Shown one piece after another: positions 18,831-28,530 of a DNA stretch of 42,891 nt (the stretch's first letter is position 1; each line of letters begins with the position of its first letter). The position numbers and the translations under genes were made by a program. The notes under the pieces were generated by a model. It saw nothing but the letters and a program-made list of their open reading frames with translations, had not been told where the DNA came from and did no database searches. Origin of the DNA: Candidatus Omnitrophota bacterium (GTDB taxonomy: Bacteria > Omnitrophota > Omnitrophia > Omnitrophales > Aquincolibacteriaceae); NCBI GenBank assembly GCA_018883425.1, contig VFQY01000010.1:1-42891 (forward strand). Direction: 5' to 3'.

Positions 18831-18858
18831 AACTGCTTAAGCCTTAGCGTCGTTTTCC

Positions 18859-18880
18859 CGCACAGGTACTCATCTGTGCG
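18859..18880 (+). repeat. Intercistronic stem-loop
   Basis: CGCACAG-GTACTCAT-CTGTGCG: perfect 7-bp arms, 8-nt loop. Confidence 0.6.
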
Positions 18881-18909
18881 CCTTCAATCGATCAACAAGG
18901 AGTTTTTCC

Positions 18910-20238
18910 ATGCGGATTAAAAATCCAGCAGCTTTTATTTTCGTTATGTTAATGACCGCTTCTCCCCAAGGCTTTGCTTCCCAGAGCGCGGCAGGCGCCG
19001 GGGATATTGCGGATCTTAAAAACCTGGTGCTCAGCCTCCAGGCATCTGTGCGGGATCTTCAGTCGACTGTGAAGGAGCAAAATGATACCCTCCGCGTCCA
19101 AGCTCAACGCATTCAAGCGCTCGAGTCTGGAGAGCCCTCCAGGACCCTTGCCGGGCCGACCTCGGCTCCGGCCGGTGCGCCGGCGCTCGACGGCGTCAGG
19201 GGCTTCAACCCCGAGGTTGGCCTTGCCGGAACGTTTCAGGCAGGTCTGACGGAAAAGACCGAGGACGAAGAGGGTAATGACACCCTGGCACTGAAGGAGC
19301 TCGAGCTGAGCTTTGCCAGCTATGTGGATCCGTATTCGCGCCTCGACGCGATCTTCGCGTTCAACGACAATCTTGAGGATCAGAACGTCGACATCGAGGA
19401 GGCTTATTATTCGCACTGGGGCCTGCCTTGGGGGTTCCGCGGTCAAATTGGAAAGTTCCGTGCAAAAATCGGTAAGCAGAACCTGCAGCACCTTCATCAG
19501 CTGGAGACTGTAGATTACGCTTGGGTGATCAGGGACTTTTTCGGTGAAGAGGGACTTTCTTCTTCAGGCCTCAGGCTGGTTCACGACATCCCCAACCCTT
19601 GGGATATCCCCCTCGAAATTTCCGGCGAAGTGTTGCGCGGAAACAACGGCAACAGTTTTTCAGGGATTTCCCGCAGGCCGATTTTTAACGTTCATGGTAA
19701 AACATTCTTTGAGACCAGCGAGAATACGAATTTGGAATTGGGCTGGACAACCATGTTCGGAGATGAGAATCCCCGCGTGACAGAGCTCAATGACGCCGGC
19801 GAGGAGGAGGAGGTCGTGCGCGCGGCCGGACAGGACCGTTACGGTGTCCAGGTCTACGGAGCCGATGTCACGTGGAACTGGCTCATGGAAGATGAACGTG
19901 CGCTTATGTTCCGCAACGAAATTTATTTCCAGGGCCGCGGCACAAGTCCTCACCCCAACGAAAATCCTTGGGGTTTTTATTCGCTTCTGGATTATCGTTT
20001 TCATAAGCGCTTCAGCGGAGGACTCCGTTTCGACTATCTTGAGCCGCTCGGGGTTGTCGGGGAGCATTCGCCTGCTACGGGGATTTCCCCCTACCTGACT
20101 TTTTGGCAGAGTGAGTTCGCCAGTTTCCAGATTCAGTATTCTCACACGGAGCCTGCCTCGGCCAGTGAACGTTCGGACGACGCCGTTTACTTGCGCGCCA
20201 ATTTCCTGATCGGCGCTCACAAGCACCCGGTTCAGTGA
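18910..20238 (+). CDS. Outer-membrane beta-barrel protein (putative metal-uptake-associated porin) with N-terminal coiled coil
   Basis: Signal peptide, 'LKNLVLSLQASVRDLQSTVKEQNDTLRVQAQRIQALE', many amphipathic strands; directly upstream of a ZnuABC-like transporter. Confidence 0.75.
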   Translation: MRIKNPAAFIFVMLMTASPQGFASQSAAGAGDIADLKNLVLSLQASVRDLQSTVKEQNDTLRVQAQRIQALESGEPSRTLAGPTSAPAGAPALDGVRGFNPEVGLAGTFQAGLTEKTEDEEGNDTLALKELELSFASYVDPYSRLDAIFAFNDNLEDQNVDIEEAYYSHWGLPWGFRGQIGKFRAKIGKQNLQHLHQLETVDYAWVIRDFFGEEGLSSSGLRLVHDIPNPWDIPLEISGEVLRGNNGNSFSGISRRPIFNVHGKTFFETSENTNLELGWTTMFGDENPRVTELNDAGEEEEVVRAAGQDRYGVQVYGADVTWNWLMEDERALMFRNEIYFQGRGTSPHPNENPWGFYSLLDYRFHKRFSGGLRFDYLEPLGVVGEHSPATGISPYLTFWQSEFASFQIQYSHTEPASASERSDDAVYLRANFLIGAHKHPVQ

Positions 20239-20249
20239 GAGGAGAGAGG

Positions 20250-21182
20250 ATGAGCCGATACATGAAAATTTGGCAGGCCTGCCTCTGTCTTTTTTTTGCT
20301 TTGTCGCCGCAAGCCGATGCTCAGCAAAAGCTGCGCATTGCAGCAACGACAACATCGATCGCAAGTGTTGCCGGCGAAATCGCCGGCAGCACTGCGGAGA
20401 TTTATGCCGTCGCACCTTCGAACAGGAACCTGCATTTTATCAGCCCGACCCCCAAGGATGTTCTCAAGGTCAAAAAAGCGGATGTTTTCGTACACGGGGG
20501 ACTCGACCTGGAGGTCTGGAGAGGTCCCCTGCTCGATGCCGCAGGACGGAAGGAATTCATTTCCGGACAACGAGCGATCGACGTCTCTCACGCAATCGAG
20601 CTCATGAATCCGCCCGAGGAAATTTCCCGGGTTCACGGGGACATTCACGTGCACGGCAACCCGCACTACTGGACAGATCCCGTGAATGCCAAGCAGATGG
20701 CTGACACCCTTGCTGAACGCCTTGCTGAAATTTATCCGGATTCAGCAGAGCTTTTTCAGGCGAATGCCGGCCGCTTCAAGCGGCGTATCGATGAGCGTCT
20801 GGCAGAGTGGCAGAAGCGCCTCGCTCCTTTTAAAGGCAGCAAGGTGATTGCCTACCACGACAGCTGGCCTTATTTTCTTCGAAGGTTTGGCTTGGAGCCC
20901 GCGGGATTTCTCGAGCCTCAGCCCGGTATTGCTCCCACTCCGAGGCACCTGGACGAACTCAAGCAGATCATGAAGAACGGCTCAGTGAAGGTCATCGTTC
21001 TCGAACCCTATCAGGAGAAAAAAACGGCTGAGAAACTCGTTCGCGAGACGGGGGCTGTTCTGGCTTTGCTGCAGCAGAATGATGCGCCTGAGGCGGGCGG
21101 TTATGAAGCGATGATCGAAAAAAATGTAACGGCTTTACAGCAGGCCTTTCTAAAGGCTGACGCCTTCGTCCGAGAGGTTTGA
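20250..21182 (+). CDS. Metal (Zn/Mn) ABC transporter substrate-binding protein, ZnuA-like
   Basis: 'HGDIHVHGNPHYWTDPVNAKQMADTLAERLAEIYP', 'VIAYHDSWPYFLRRFGL'. Confidence 0.9.
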   Translation: MSRYMKIWQACLCLFFALSPQADAQQKLRIAATTTSIASVAGEIAGSTAEIYAVAPSNRNLHFISPTPKDVLKVKKADVFVHGGLDLEVWRGPLLDAAGRKEFISGQRAIDVSHAIELMNPPEEISRVHGDIHVHGNPHYWTDPVNAKQMADTLAERLAEIYPDSAELFQANAGRFKRRIDERLAEWQKRLAPFKGSKVIAYHDSWPYFLRRFGLEPAGFLEPQPGIAPTPRHLDELKQIMKNGSVKVIVLEPYQEKKTAEKLVRETGAVLALLQQNDAPEAGGYEAMIEKNVTALQQAFLKADAFVREV

Positions 21183-21880
21183 TGAAAAAGAATTTTGCAT
21201 CCGCAATAGCGATTCGCTGCCGGAACCTTTCGGCAGGCTACGGCAGCGAGCGGGTTCTGAGCGATGTGAATCTCGATATTCCCCAGGGTGTTTTTCTGCC
21301 TTTTGTCGGACCGAACGGAGCCGGTAAGACGACGCTGCTCAGGGTTTTTCTAGGTCTGCTCAAGCCCCTTCAGGGGACTTTGAAAACGTCTTTTAACGAC
21401 GCTGCACCCGGATACGTGCCTCAGTTCAAATCGATCGACCCCTTGTTTCCGGTGACGGTCCGGGCCGTCGTTACGATGGGGCTGTATACCCGCCTCGGAT
21501 GGTGGCGCCGGCCGAGCAAGGAGCAAAGACGGCAGGTTTCGCAAGTGATGGAGGAATTACGTTTGGCGCCTTTTGCGGAAAAGAATTACCGTGAGCTCTC
21601 CGGCGGCAACAAACAAAAGGCATTGATTGCTCGCGCCCTCGTCAGCGGCGCGGAGGTTTTTATTCTCGACGAACCTTCGTCGGAGCTGGATGAGGCGACC
21701 GAGCGGGATGTCTTTCATCATCTGATCTCGCTGGTCCGGGAGCGCGCCAAGACGGTGCTGATGGCGCATCATGGGATTGAGCACCCGCTTGTGCGTGAGT
21801 TTGATCAGGTTTGCTGGGTCAGCCAAGGACAGGCGAAGCTGTGTTCAGCGGCCAAGCTTGCCCGCGAGGGGGGCGTGTGA
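21179..21880 (+). CDS. Metal ABC transporter ATP-binding protein, ZnuC-like
   Basis: Walker A 'GPNGAGKTT', signature 'LSGGNKQKALIARAL', Walker B 'VFILDEP'. Confidence 0.92.
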   Translation: MMKKNFASAIAIRCRNLSAGYGSERVLSDVNLDIPQGVFLPFVGPNGAGKTTLLRVFLGLLKPLQGTLKTSFNDAAPGYVPQFKSIDPLFPVTVRAVVTMGLYTRLGWWRRPSKEQRRQVSQVMEELRLAPFAEKNYRELSGGNKQKALIARALVSGAEVFILDEPSSELDEATERDVFHHLISLVRERAKTVLMAHHGIEHPLVREFDQVCWVSQGQAKLCSAAKLAREGGV

Positions 21881-22689
21881 TGACTGTCTGGATGCAGATT
21901 TTGCAATCTTTCCCGGAAGCTTTTGCCTCCGGGCTTCTGATTTCGGCAGTTTGCGCCTTCCTCGGCGTTTTCGTGGTACTCAAAAGACTCGTCTTTATCG
22001 GAGCAACGCTTTCGGAAGCAGCCGCATGCGGGATTGCGGCTTCGTTTGTCCTGGGGATTGCACCTGTTGCAGGTGCCCTGACAGCAACGTTTGCGGCGGT
22101 GACTCTTCTGGCCGGAAACACCCATGAGGAAAGGCTTCCCCGGGACTCCGTCTTAGCAGCCGTTTTCATCGGCGCGGCCAGCTTGGGAATTTTGTTTGCT
22201 GCCAAGAGTGCTCGAGGTCTGGAGGAGGTCAAATCCTTACTTTACGGCGACCTTATTCTGACCTCCGGCCGGGATTTAAATCTCTTGGCTGTATGCCTTG
22301 TGCCCTCGGCAGCAGCCGTGGGGATTTTCTTGCGGCCTATTTTGATGACTTTTCTCGACCGTGACGCGGCGAAAGTCCTCAAGGTCCGCGTGGTCTTCTG
22401 GGAGCTCCTGTTTTTTTACGCGCTGGCTCTTGCCGTCTCAGCATCGTCGAAGCTCGGCGGCATGCTCCTGGTTTTCTGCATGCTGGTTGTGCCGCCGATG
22501 ACGGCGCTTCTTCTCACTCAAAGGTTGCGCATGGCGATTGTACTCTCCGTTGCGGCAGCCTGGATCTCTGTTGCCTGCGGATTTTATCTCTCGATGATCT
22601 CGGATTTGCCTGTGAATCCCTCCATCGGATTTTTCAGCTGTATTTTCCTGGCGGCCGCGGCCGCCGTGCGCCGTTTTCTCAAAACATAA
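21880..22689 (+). CDS. Metal ABC transporter permease, ZnuB-like
   Basis: ATGA overlap with the preceding stop; 'LGVFVVLKRLVFIGATLSEAAACGIA', 'SSKLGGMLLVFCMLVVPPMTALLL'. Confidence 0.92.
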   Translation: MTVWMQILQSFPEAFASGLLISAVCAFLGVFVVLKRLVFIGATLSEAAACGIAASFVLGIAPVAGALTATFAAVTLLAGNTHEERLPRDSVLAAVFIGAASLGILFAAKSARGLEEVKSLLYGDLILTSGRDLNLLAVCLVPSAAAVGIFLRPILMTFLDRDAAKVLKVRVVFWELLFFYALALAVSASSKLGGMLLVFCMLVVPPMTALLLTQRLRMAIVLSVAAAWISVACGFYLSMISDLPVNPSIGFFSCIFLAAAAAVRRFLKT

Positions 22690-22691
22690 CC

Positions 22692-22708
22692 TTACGCGTT
22701 CTTTACAC
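22692..22708 (+). promoter_or_regulatory. Putative PhoB/PhoP-box-like direct repeat
   Basis: TTACGC-N5-TTACAC (11-bp period) upstream of the response-regulator gene. Confidence 0.35.
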
Positions 22709-22779
22709 CGTCCTGCTTCCTTCCTCACAGCACCCGCCTAGAATCCGCCTGTCTGTAAGTCTCAACCGAGGAATCAGCG

Positions 22780-23484
22780 ATGGCGGCAAGAATTCTCATT
22801 ATCGAAGACGACCGCAGTATCGCGGAAATTCTCCGCTACAACCTGGAGAAGCACGGCTACAGCGCCGCAAGCTTTTCGGACGGACGGCGGGGTTACGAAT
22901 CCGCCGTGAAGGATGTCCCGGATCTGGTTCTTCTGGATCTGATGCTGCCGGAAATGGACGGCCTTGAAATCTGCCGACTTCTCAGGCGCAACTACAAAAC
23001 CCGCACGACGCCCATCCTGATTCTCACCGCACGAGCAGAGGACGCCGACGAGGTTCTGGGGCTGGAGAATGGAGCTGATGATTACGTGATCAAGCCTTTC
23101 AAAATTCAAACTCTCATGGCGAGGATTAAGGCGATTCTGAGGCGGGCCCGGACAGAGTCTGAGCCTTCGCTCCTAATATCGGGAGGTCTTGAAATCGACA
23201 CGGCGCGCTTTCAGGCGCGGGCCGGAGGGCAGGTCCTCGAGCTGACCTTTAAGGAGTACGGCATCCTCAAGTTTCTCGTGAAATGCCGAGGCCGCGTGCT
23301 CTCCCGCGAAAAAATTCTGGAGGAAGTTTGGGGTCACGATGAATCGCTTCATACGGAACCCCGGGTGGTAGACAAACACATCGGAGAACTGCGGCGTAAG
23401 CTGAAATCTGCAGGAGCCCGCATCGTGACCGTCGTTCATTCGGGCTACCGTCTCGCAGAGGAGGGAGAGGAAGACCTGACATAG
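22780..23484 (+). CDS. OmpR/PhoB-family response regulator
   Basis: Receiver 'ARILIIEDDRSIAEIL...LVLLDLMLPEMDG...VIKPF' and winged-helix 'RVLSREKILEEVWGHDESLHTEPRVVDKHIGELRRKL'. Confidence 0.93.
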   Translation: MAARILIIEDDRSIAEILRYNLEKHGYSAASFSDGRRGYESAVKDVPDLVLLDLMLPEMDGLEICRLLRRNYKTRTTPILILTARAEDADEVLGLENGADDYVIKPFKIQTLMARIKAILRRARTESEPSLLISGGLEIDTARFQARAGGQVLELTFKEYGILKFLVKCRGRVLSREKILEEVWGHDESLHTEPRVVDKHIGELRRKLKSAGARIVTVVHSGYRLAEEGEEDLT

Positions 23485-23487
23485 AAT

Positions 23488-23504
23488 TTACAAGACCCTT
23501 AAAC
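23488..23504 (+). promoter_or_regulatory. Putative PhoB/PhoP-box-like direct repeat
   Basis: TTACAA-N5-TTAAAC (11-bp period) between the regulator gene and the porin gene. Confidence 0.35.
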
Positions 23505-23638
23505 GCACCGTGAATAGGTATTGTAGTCTTCACGAGATGTTTCATCTGTCTGAACTTTCGGGCCTGATGCGGGGGACTTGAAAAGCAGAGAAAGTTTCAA
23601 AAAAAATCAAGAAGAAGGCGTGAAAGGAGAAATCTAAG

Positions 23639-25030
23639 ATGAAACAGAACACTTTAAAAATTGCGAGTTTGATCACAGCGCTTGCGTTCAGCGCGGGTTC
23701 ATCGGCTCATGCGGATGAAGCTCAGCTGACTGCGCTGGTTCAGAACATGGAAGCTCAGATGTCGGAGATGCAGAGAACGATCAAGTGGCAGGGTGAGCAG
23801 ATCAGCAAACTCGGAGGGCCTGCGGCGATGTCGGCTCAGTCTGCTCCTCAGCAGGTTCTCTCGGAGAAGGAATTTGACGAGCACCTCAAGCGCAAGATCG
23901 GTGAAGCGGACAGCTGGCTCAAAGGCCTGAAGTTCAGCGGCGACATGCGTCTGCGCTACGAAGCTCAGAACGAACAGCACAATAGTGCGGTGAACGACCG
24001 CAACCGCTTCCGTTTCCGCCTGCGCTTTGGTTTCGAGAAGAAGCTCAGCGACGAATGGAAGGTGGGATTCCGTCTTGCTTCCGCTGTGGGTTCCGAAGGA
24101 GGAACTCCGGCAAACACCTCGACGAACACCTCCTTCGATACCAATTTCGCCTACAAGGATATCGCGATCGACCGGGCTTATGCCACCTACCTTCCCAAAT
24201 GGGCTCAGATCGGTCCTGTGAAGCAGCTGGAAATCACGGGCGGTAAGTTCAAGAATCCTTTTGAAGAAGGCTCGTCCATGATGATTTGGGACAGCGATGT
24301 CACGCCTGAGGGTGTCTATGAACAGCTGGTCACCAAAGTCCTCAAAACGGACAATGTCGACGTGGACCATGTGCTGACGGCCGGACAGATGATTCTCGAA
24401 GAAGGCAATGCCAGCCAGGACCGTGATGACGCGGAGCTTTATGCATTCCAGACGGGATTCCGCACAAAGATTTCGACGGCGGCTTTGGAAAAGCCTGTGG
24501 AGCACAAAGTGCTCTTGTCGTACTACGACTTCACGGATTATGCCAAAGTGGGTAACTTCGTGAATGCCAACGGCAATCCGGCCTGCGGATCGGAGCTGTG
24601 TTCTCAGCACTTTAGAGTGCTTGAGATTTACAACGAGATCGGCGCTCAGTTTGGATCGATACCGAAACTGAGTCTCTTTTATGACTGGGCCCGGAATATC
24701 GGAGAAAGCGGCCGCGGCGGGACGACGCCGGCCAGTGCCGAGGATTCGTGGGGCTTGGGTCTTAAGGTCGGAAGCGCCAAAAAGAAGGGCGAGTGGGAAG
24801 CTTCTTACGGCTACTACTACATCGAGCCGAACGCAGTTCCGGGCGGCTTCAATGACAGTGACTTCGGACACTCTGACCGCAGGGGCAGTGTTGCCCGGCT
24901 TGGTTATGCGCTGACCGATAACCTGGTTTTCAATACATCGGCTTTCTTCACGAACCGCGTAACGGGCGGTGGACTGACCGCGGATAACGAGCGCGATCTC
25001 TTCCAGGCTGACCTCGTTTGGAAAATCTAA
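23639..25030 (+). CDS. Putative outer-membrane porin with N-terminal coiled coil
   Basis: Signal peptide, 'LTALVQNMEAQMSEMQRTIKWQGEQISKLGG', 'FSGDMRLRYEAQNEQ...DRNRFRFRLRFGFEKKLSDEWKVGFRLASA'. Confidence 0.85.
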   Translation: MKQNTLKIASLITALAFSAGSSAHADEAQLTALVQNMEAQMSEMQRTIKWQGEQISKLGGPAAMSAQSAPQQVLSEKEFDEHLKRKIGEADSWLKGLKFSGDMRLRYEAQNEQHNSAVNDRNRFRFRLRFGFEKKLSDEWKVGFRLASAVGSEGGTPANTSTNTSFDTNFAYKDIAIDRAYATYLPKWAQIGPVKQLEITGGKFKNPFEEGSSMMIWDSDVTPEGVYEQLVTKVLKTDNVDVDHVLTAGQMILEEGNASQDRDDAELYAFQTGFRTKISTAALEKPVEHKVLLSYYDFTDYAKVGNFVNANGNPACGSELCSQHFRVLEIYNEIGAQFGSIPKLSLFYDWARNIGESGRGGTTPASAEDSWGLGLKVGSAKKKGEWEASYGYYYIEPNAVPGGFNDSDFGHSDRRGSVARLGYALTDNLVFNTSAFFTNRVTGGGLTADNERDLFQADLVWKI

Positions 25031-25170
25031 TGGCCGTGCACGGTGTCCGGTTCGCGAAGGTTTTGAAAGTCAGCCTCCCTGATTTTCAGAGCTGAGCCGC
25101 GCGGACCGGATACCGGTGCGGTCTGCAGCAATAAAAAAACACGATAAACAGAACACTTAAGGAGAACACT

Positions 25171-26142
25171 ATGAACACTCAATTCCGGCGCGCTATGGCG
25201 GTGTTTGCCGCGGCAGCGCTTCTGTGGACTTCCCCGTCGGCTGTCCAGGCCGAAGGGGCAGTGACCGTTGATCCCGCCATTGCAGAGTACCAGGCCGTCA
25301 GCGGTGTGTCTGGAAATCTCAACAGCATCGGTTCCGACACGCTCAACAACCTGATGACGTTCTGGGCCGAAGGGTTCAAGGCGTCCTACCCTAACGTAAA
25401 TATTCAGATTGAGGGTAAAGGCTCTTCGACTGCGCCGCCAGCGCTCATCGAGGGCACGGCTCAGCTCGGTCCCATGAGCCGTGAAATGAAGTCTACTGAA
25501 ATCGATGAGTTTGAAAAAAAGTACGGCTACAAACCCACAGGCATCCGCGTTGCCATTGATGCGCTTGCGGTTTTCGTTCACAAAGATAATCCTATCAACA
25601 ACATAACCCTCGAAGAAGTGGACGGCGTTTTTTCTTCGACGCTGAAAACAGGGGCCGAACCGGTCGAAAATTGGGGCGGTTTGCTGGGGCCTCGGGGGCA
25701 ATGGACGAACAAGCCCATCTCTCTCTACGGCCGCAACAGCGCCTCGGGAACTTATGGGTTCTTTAAAGAAAAGGCGCTGAAGAAAGGCGATTTTAAATCG
25801 ACGGTGAAGGAGCAGCCGGGCTCTTCAGCGGTTGTGCAGGGCGTAGCGAGCGATCTGGGCGGCATGGGGTACTCCGGCATCGGTTATAAGACCTCAGGCG
25901 TCAAGGCCCTGAAAATCAACGGTAAGGAGCCTGATCTCGAGAACTGTCTTTCGGGGCGGTATCCTTTGGGCCGCTTCCTCTACATTTATCTCAATAAGAA
26001 ACCCAACGAACCTATGGATACACTGACGAAGGAGTACCTTCGCAGCATTCTTTCGAAAAAGGGGCAGGAAATCGTGGTCAAGGACGGGTACTTTCCGCTG
26101 CCCGCCAAGATTGTCGAAGAAGAATTGGCAAAGCTGGCTTAA
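25171..26142 (+). CDS. pstS: Phosphate ABC transporter substrate-binding protein
   Basis: 'NSIGSDTLNNLMTFWAEGFKASYPNVNIQIEGKGSSTAPPALIEGTAQLGPMSREMK'. Confidence 0.93.
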   Translation: MNTQFRRAMAVFAAAALLWTSPSAVQAEGAVTVDPAIAEYQAVSGVSGNLNSIGSDTLNNLMTFWAEGFKASYPNVNIQIEGKGSSTAPPALIEGTAQLGPMSREMKSTEIDEFEKKYGYKPTGIRVAIDALAVFVHKDNPINNITLEEVDGVFSSTLKTGAEPVENWGGLLGPRGQWTNKPISLYGRNSASGTYGFFKEKALKKGDFKSTVKEQPGSSAVVQGVASDLGGMGYSGIGYKTSGVKALKINGKEPDLENCLSGRYPLGRFLYIYLNKKPNEPMDTLTKEYLRSILSKKGQEIVVKDGYFPLPAKIVEEELAKLA

Positions 26143-26218
26143 ACGAGTATCATCCAACCCGCGGCCGAGGGATCCAGGGTCCGGCGGCCGCGGGCAATTC
26201 CTTGAGAGCCGGCAAGGT

Positions 26219-28528
26219 ATGACTCTGAAAAAACTCGAACCAAGTCCGAACTTTCAAAATCACGCGCGCGAAATCCCGGAAAGATTCAAGACCCGGGCAT
26301 CGACCCTCTTTATTGACCGCTTCATGACTCACTTCATCAAGGCGGGCGGCATCGGTATCATTGCCGCGGTTTTCGGTATCTTCGTCTTTATTTTTTCTCA
26401 AACAATTCCGCTCTTCAAGGGCGCCGAGGTTCACGAGAAAGCCCTCTATCAGTTCGAGCCCGGCAATTATTCCGTTCTCGGCGTTGACGAGTGGGGTGAA
26501 CTGCCTTTCGCTGCTCAAGAAAACGGCCTTGTTAGGTTTTTTGATACCCGCGAAAATAAAACCGCCCTGGTGTATGATCCCTCCTCCGAGTCCGGCAAGA
26601 CCGTGAGCGCGTTCCGATATAACTTTAATCAGCAGGAATTTGTCTACGGGACTGAAGACGGACATTTTTTCGTGACCGCTGTGCGCTACAGTCCTGACTA
26701 CTCGACAGGTGCGAGACGGGTGACGGTGGAGCTTGAGACCGGAAAGCCTCTGCCGCTCGGGGATAACCGCGATCCGGTGAGGCAAATCGCTTTTGCACAT
26801 TCAGGAGAAGTCCAGCTCGTTGCCGCCCTTCAGGAGGGCGTTCAGGGGCTGAGGCTGACGGCGCTCACCCTGACCCAAGAGACGAGCATGATGGGCGCCG
26901 GCGAGCTGACGGCCGATCAGGTCTATGATTTGACGGGATTGATCCGGGGCCGGCCTGTAAAAATTTTGGTCAACATGCAGGCTTACGGCTTAGTGGTTCT
27001 CAACGACGAAGGCAGGCTTTTTTACCTAACGCTCAAGGGCGGAGAGTTCAAGGTAAGGCAGGAGTGGCAGCCTTTCCAATCCAGTCCCAGCCCTGCGGCG
27101 GCCTCGATGGATTATCTTCTCGGCGACGTTTCTCTGGTGCTCACGCATGCCGACGGCACCAACGTTGTGCACAGTCTCTTCGTTCCGCCCGGAGGCTCTG
27201 AGCGGCGGTTTGCGGAGACCAAGCGCTTTCAGGCCTTGCCCGCCGGAGCGGACCTCTTCCACGCCAGTCTTAGGAACAAGGCTTTCCTGGTCGCCAGCGG
27301 TTCCTTCGTTTCGCTACGTTATGCGACGACTGAAACCACGCGTTGGGAATCGCGTCTGGACTTCGATCCTGCAGCGGCTGTTATCGGCAGGAAATATGAC
27401 AGCCTGCTTTTTCTGGACTCTGCCAGCCGGCTGCATGTTTTTTCTCTTCACGACCATCATCCGGAATCTTCCTGGCGGGCGTTTTTCGGAAAGATTCAGT
27501 ACGAGGGCTATCCCGACAAGCGTTACGAATGGCAATCCTCGGGATCCACGGACGACTTTGAGGCCAAACTCTCCCTGGTGCCGCTGATCGTCGGAACCCT
27601 GAAGGGCACGCTTTACGCGATCATTTTCGCTTTTCCGATCGCGCTGCTGGCGGCCATTTACACGTCACAGTTTGCGCACCCCCGCTTCAAACTTTTTGTG
27701 AAGCCTGTCATGGAAATCATGGCGTCACTGCCTTCGGTCGTGCTCGGTTTCCTCTCGGCCCTGTGGCTGGCGCCTCTTCTCGAGACCCGGGTGCCCTCGC
27801 TGATTTTGATCGTGATTCTGATCCCGTCTGTTTCTTTTGCCTTCGGGGCTCTTTGGAATTCTTTGCCGGTGCAATACCGGGTCCTGATTAAGCCGGGCTA
27901 TGAATGGATTGTTTTGACGCCTGTTCTTCTCATGACGCTTGCGCTGGGTTGGCATCTCGGCCCGGTCTTCGAGAGAATGTTTTTTGTTGTGACCGATCCT
28001 GATGCCGGGATCAAAATTGCGGACTTCCGGCGCTGGTGGCCGGAAGTTACCGGAACCCGCTTCGAGCAGAGGAACTCCCTTGTCGTAGGATTCATGATGG
28101 GTTTTGCGGTGATCCCGATTATCTTTACGATTGCCGAGGACTCGCTTTCCAATGTTCCCAAAACGCTCGTTTCAGGGTCTCTTGCGCTGGGTGCAAGCCG
28201 CTGGCAAACGGCTCTTCGAGTGGTCGTGCCCACGGCCTTCCCCGGAATCTTCTCCGCAGTGATGATCGGTCTAGGCCGCGCCATCGGCGAGACCATGATC
28301 GTGGTGATGGCGACGGGCAATACACCGATCATGGACTTGAACATCTTTACCGGGATGAGGACGCTTTCGGCAAACATTGCCGTTGAGCTGCCCGAAGCGC
28401 CTTACCTGGGCACGCTTTACCGGACGCTTTTCTTCGGGGCGACTGTTCTTTTTATGATGACCTTTGTGATGAACACGATTGCCGAAGTGATCCGTCAGCG
28501 TTTACGCGAAAAATATAGGACGGTCTAA
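26219..28528 (+). CDS. pstC: Phosphate ABC transporter permease PstC, long form
   Basis: Large N-terminal domain after TM1, then canonical permease 'PLIVGTLKGTLYAIIFAFPIALLAAIYTSQF...LGASRWQTALRVVVPTAFPGIFSAVMIGLGRAIGETMIV'; ATG 26219 preferred over 26111, which overlaps pstS. Confidence 0.92.
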   Translation: MTLKKLEPSPNFQNHAREIPERFKTRASTLFIDRFMTHFIKAGGIGIIAAVFGIFVFIFSQTIPLFKGAEVHEKALYQFEPGNYSVLGVDEWGELPFAAQENGLVRFFDTRENKTALVYDPSSESGKTVSAFRYNFNQQEFVYGTEDGHFFVTAVRYSPDYSTGARRVTVELETGKPLPLGDNRDPVRQIAFAHSGEVQLVAALQEGVQGLRLTALTLTQETSMMGAGELTADQVYDLTGLIRGRPVKILVNMQAYGLVVLNDEGRLFYLTLKGGEFKVRQEWQPFQSSPSPAAASMDYLLGDVSLVLTHADGTNVVHSLFVPPGGSERRFAETKRFQALPAGADLFHASLRNKAFLVASGSFVSLRYATTETTRWESRLDFDPAAAVIGRKYDSLLFLDSASRLHVFSLHDHHPESSWRAFFGKIQYEGYPDKRYEWQSSGSTDDFEAKLSLVPLIVGTLKGTLYAIIFAFPIALLAAIYTSQFAHPRFKLFVKPVMEIMASLPSVVLGFLSALWLAPLLETRVPSLILIVILIPSVSFAFGALWNSLPVQYRVLIKPGYEWIVLTPVLLMTLALGWHLGPVFERMFFVVTDPDAGIKIADFRRWWPEVTGTRFEQRNSLVVGFMMGFAVIPIIFTIAEDSLSNVPKTLVSGSLALGASRWQTALRVVVPTAFPGIFSAVMIGLGRAIGETMIVVMATGNTPIMDLNIFTGMRTLSANIAVELPEAPYLGTLYRTLFFGATVLFMMTFVMNTIAEVIRQRLREKYRTV

Positions 28529-28530
28529 GG

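Noticed and set aside
23699-24871. 390-aa minus-strand ORF opposite the porin
   Set aside because: Shadow ORF of a well-supported porin gene with signal peptide and SD.
25034-25117. Palindromes CCGTGCACGG and ACCGGATACCGGT between the porin and pstS as a terminator
   Set aside because: No T-run follows the stems on the plus strand; short palindromes of this size are expected in GC-rich DNA.
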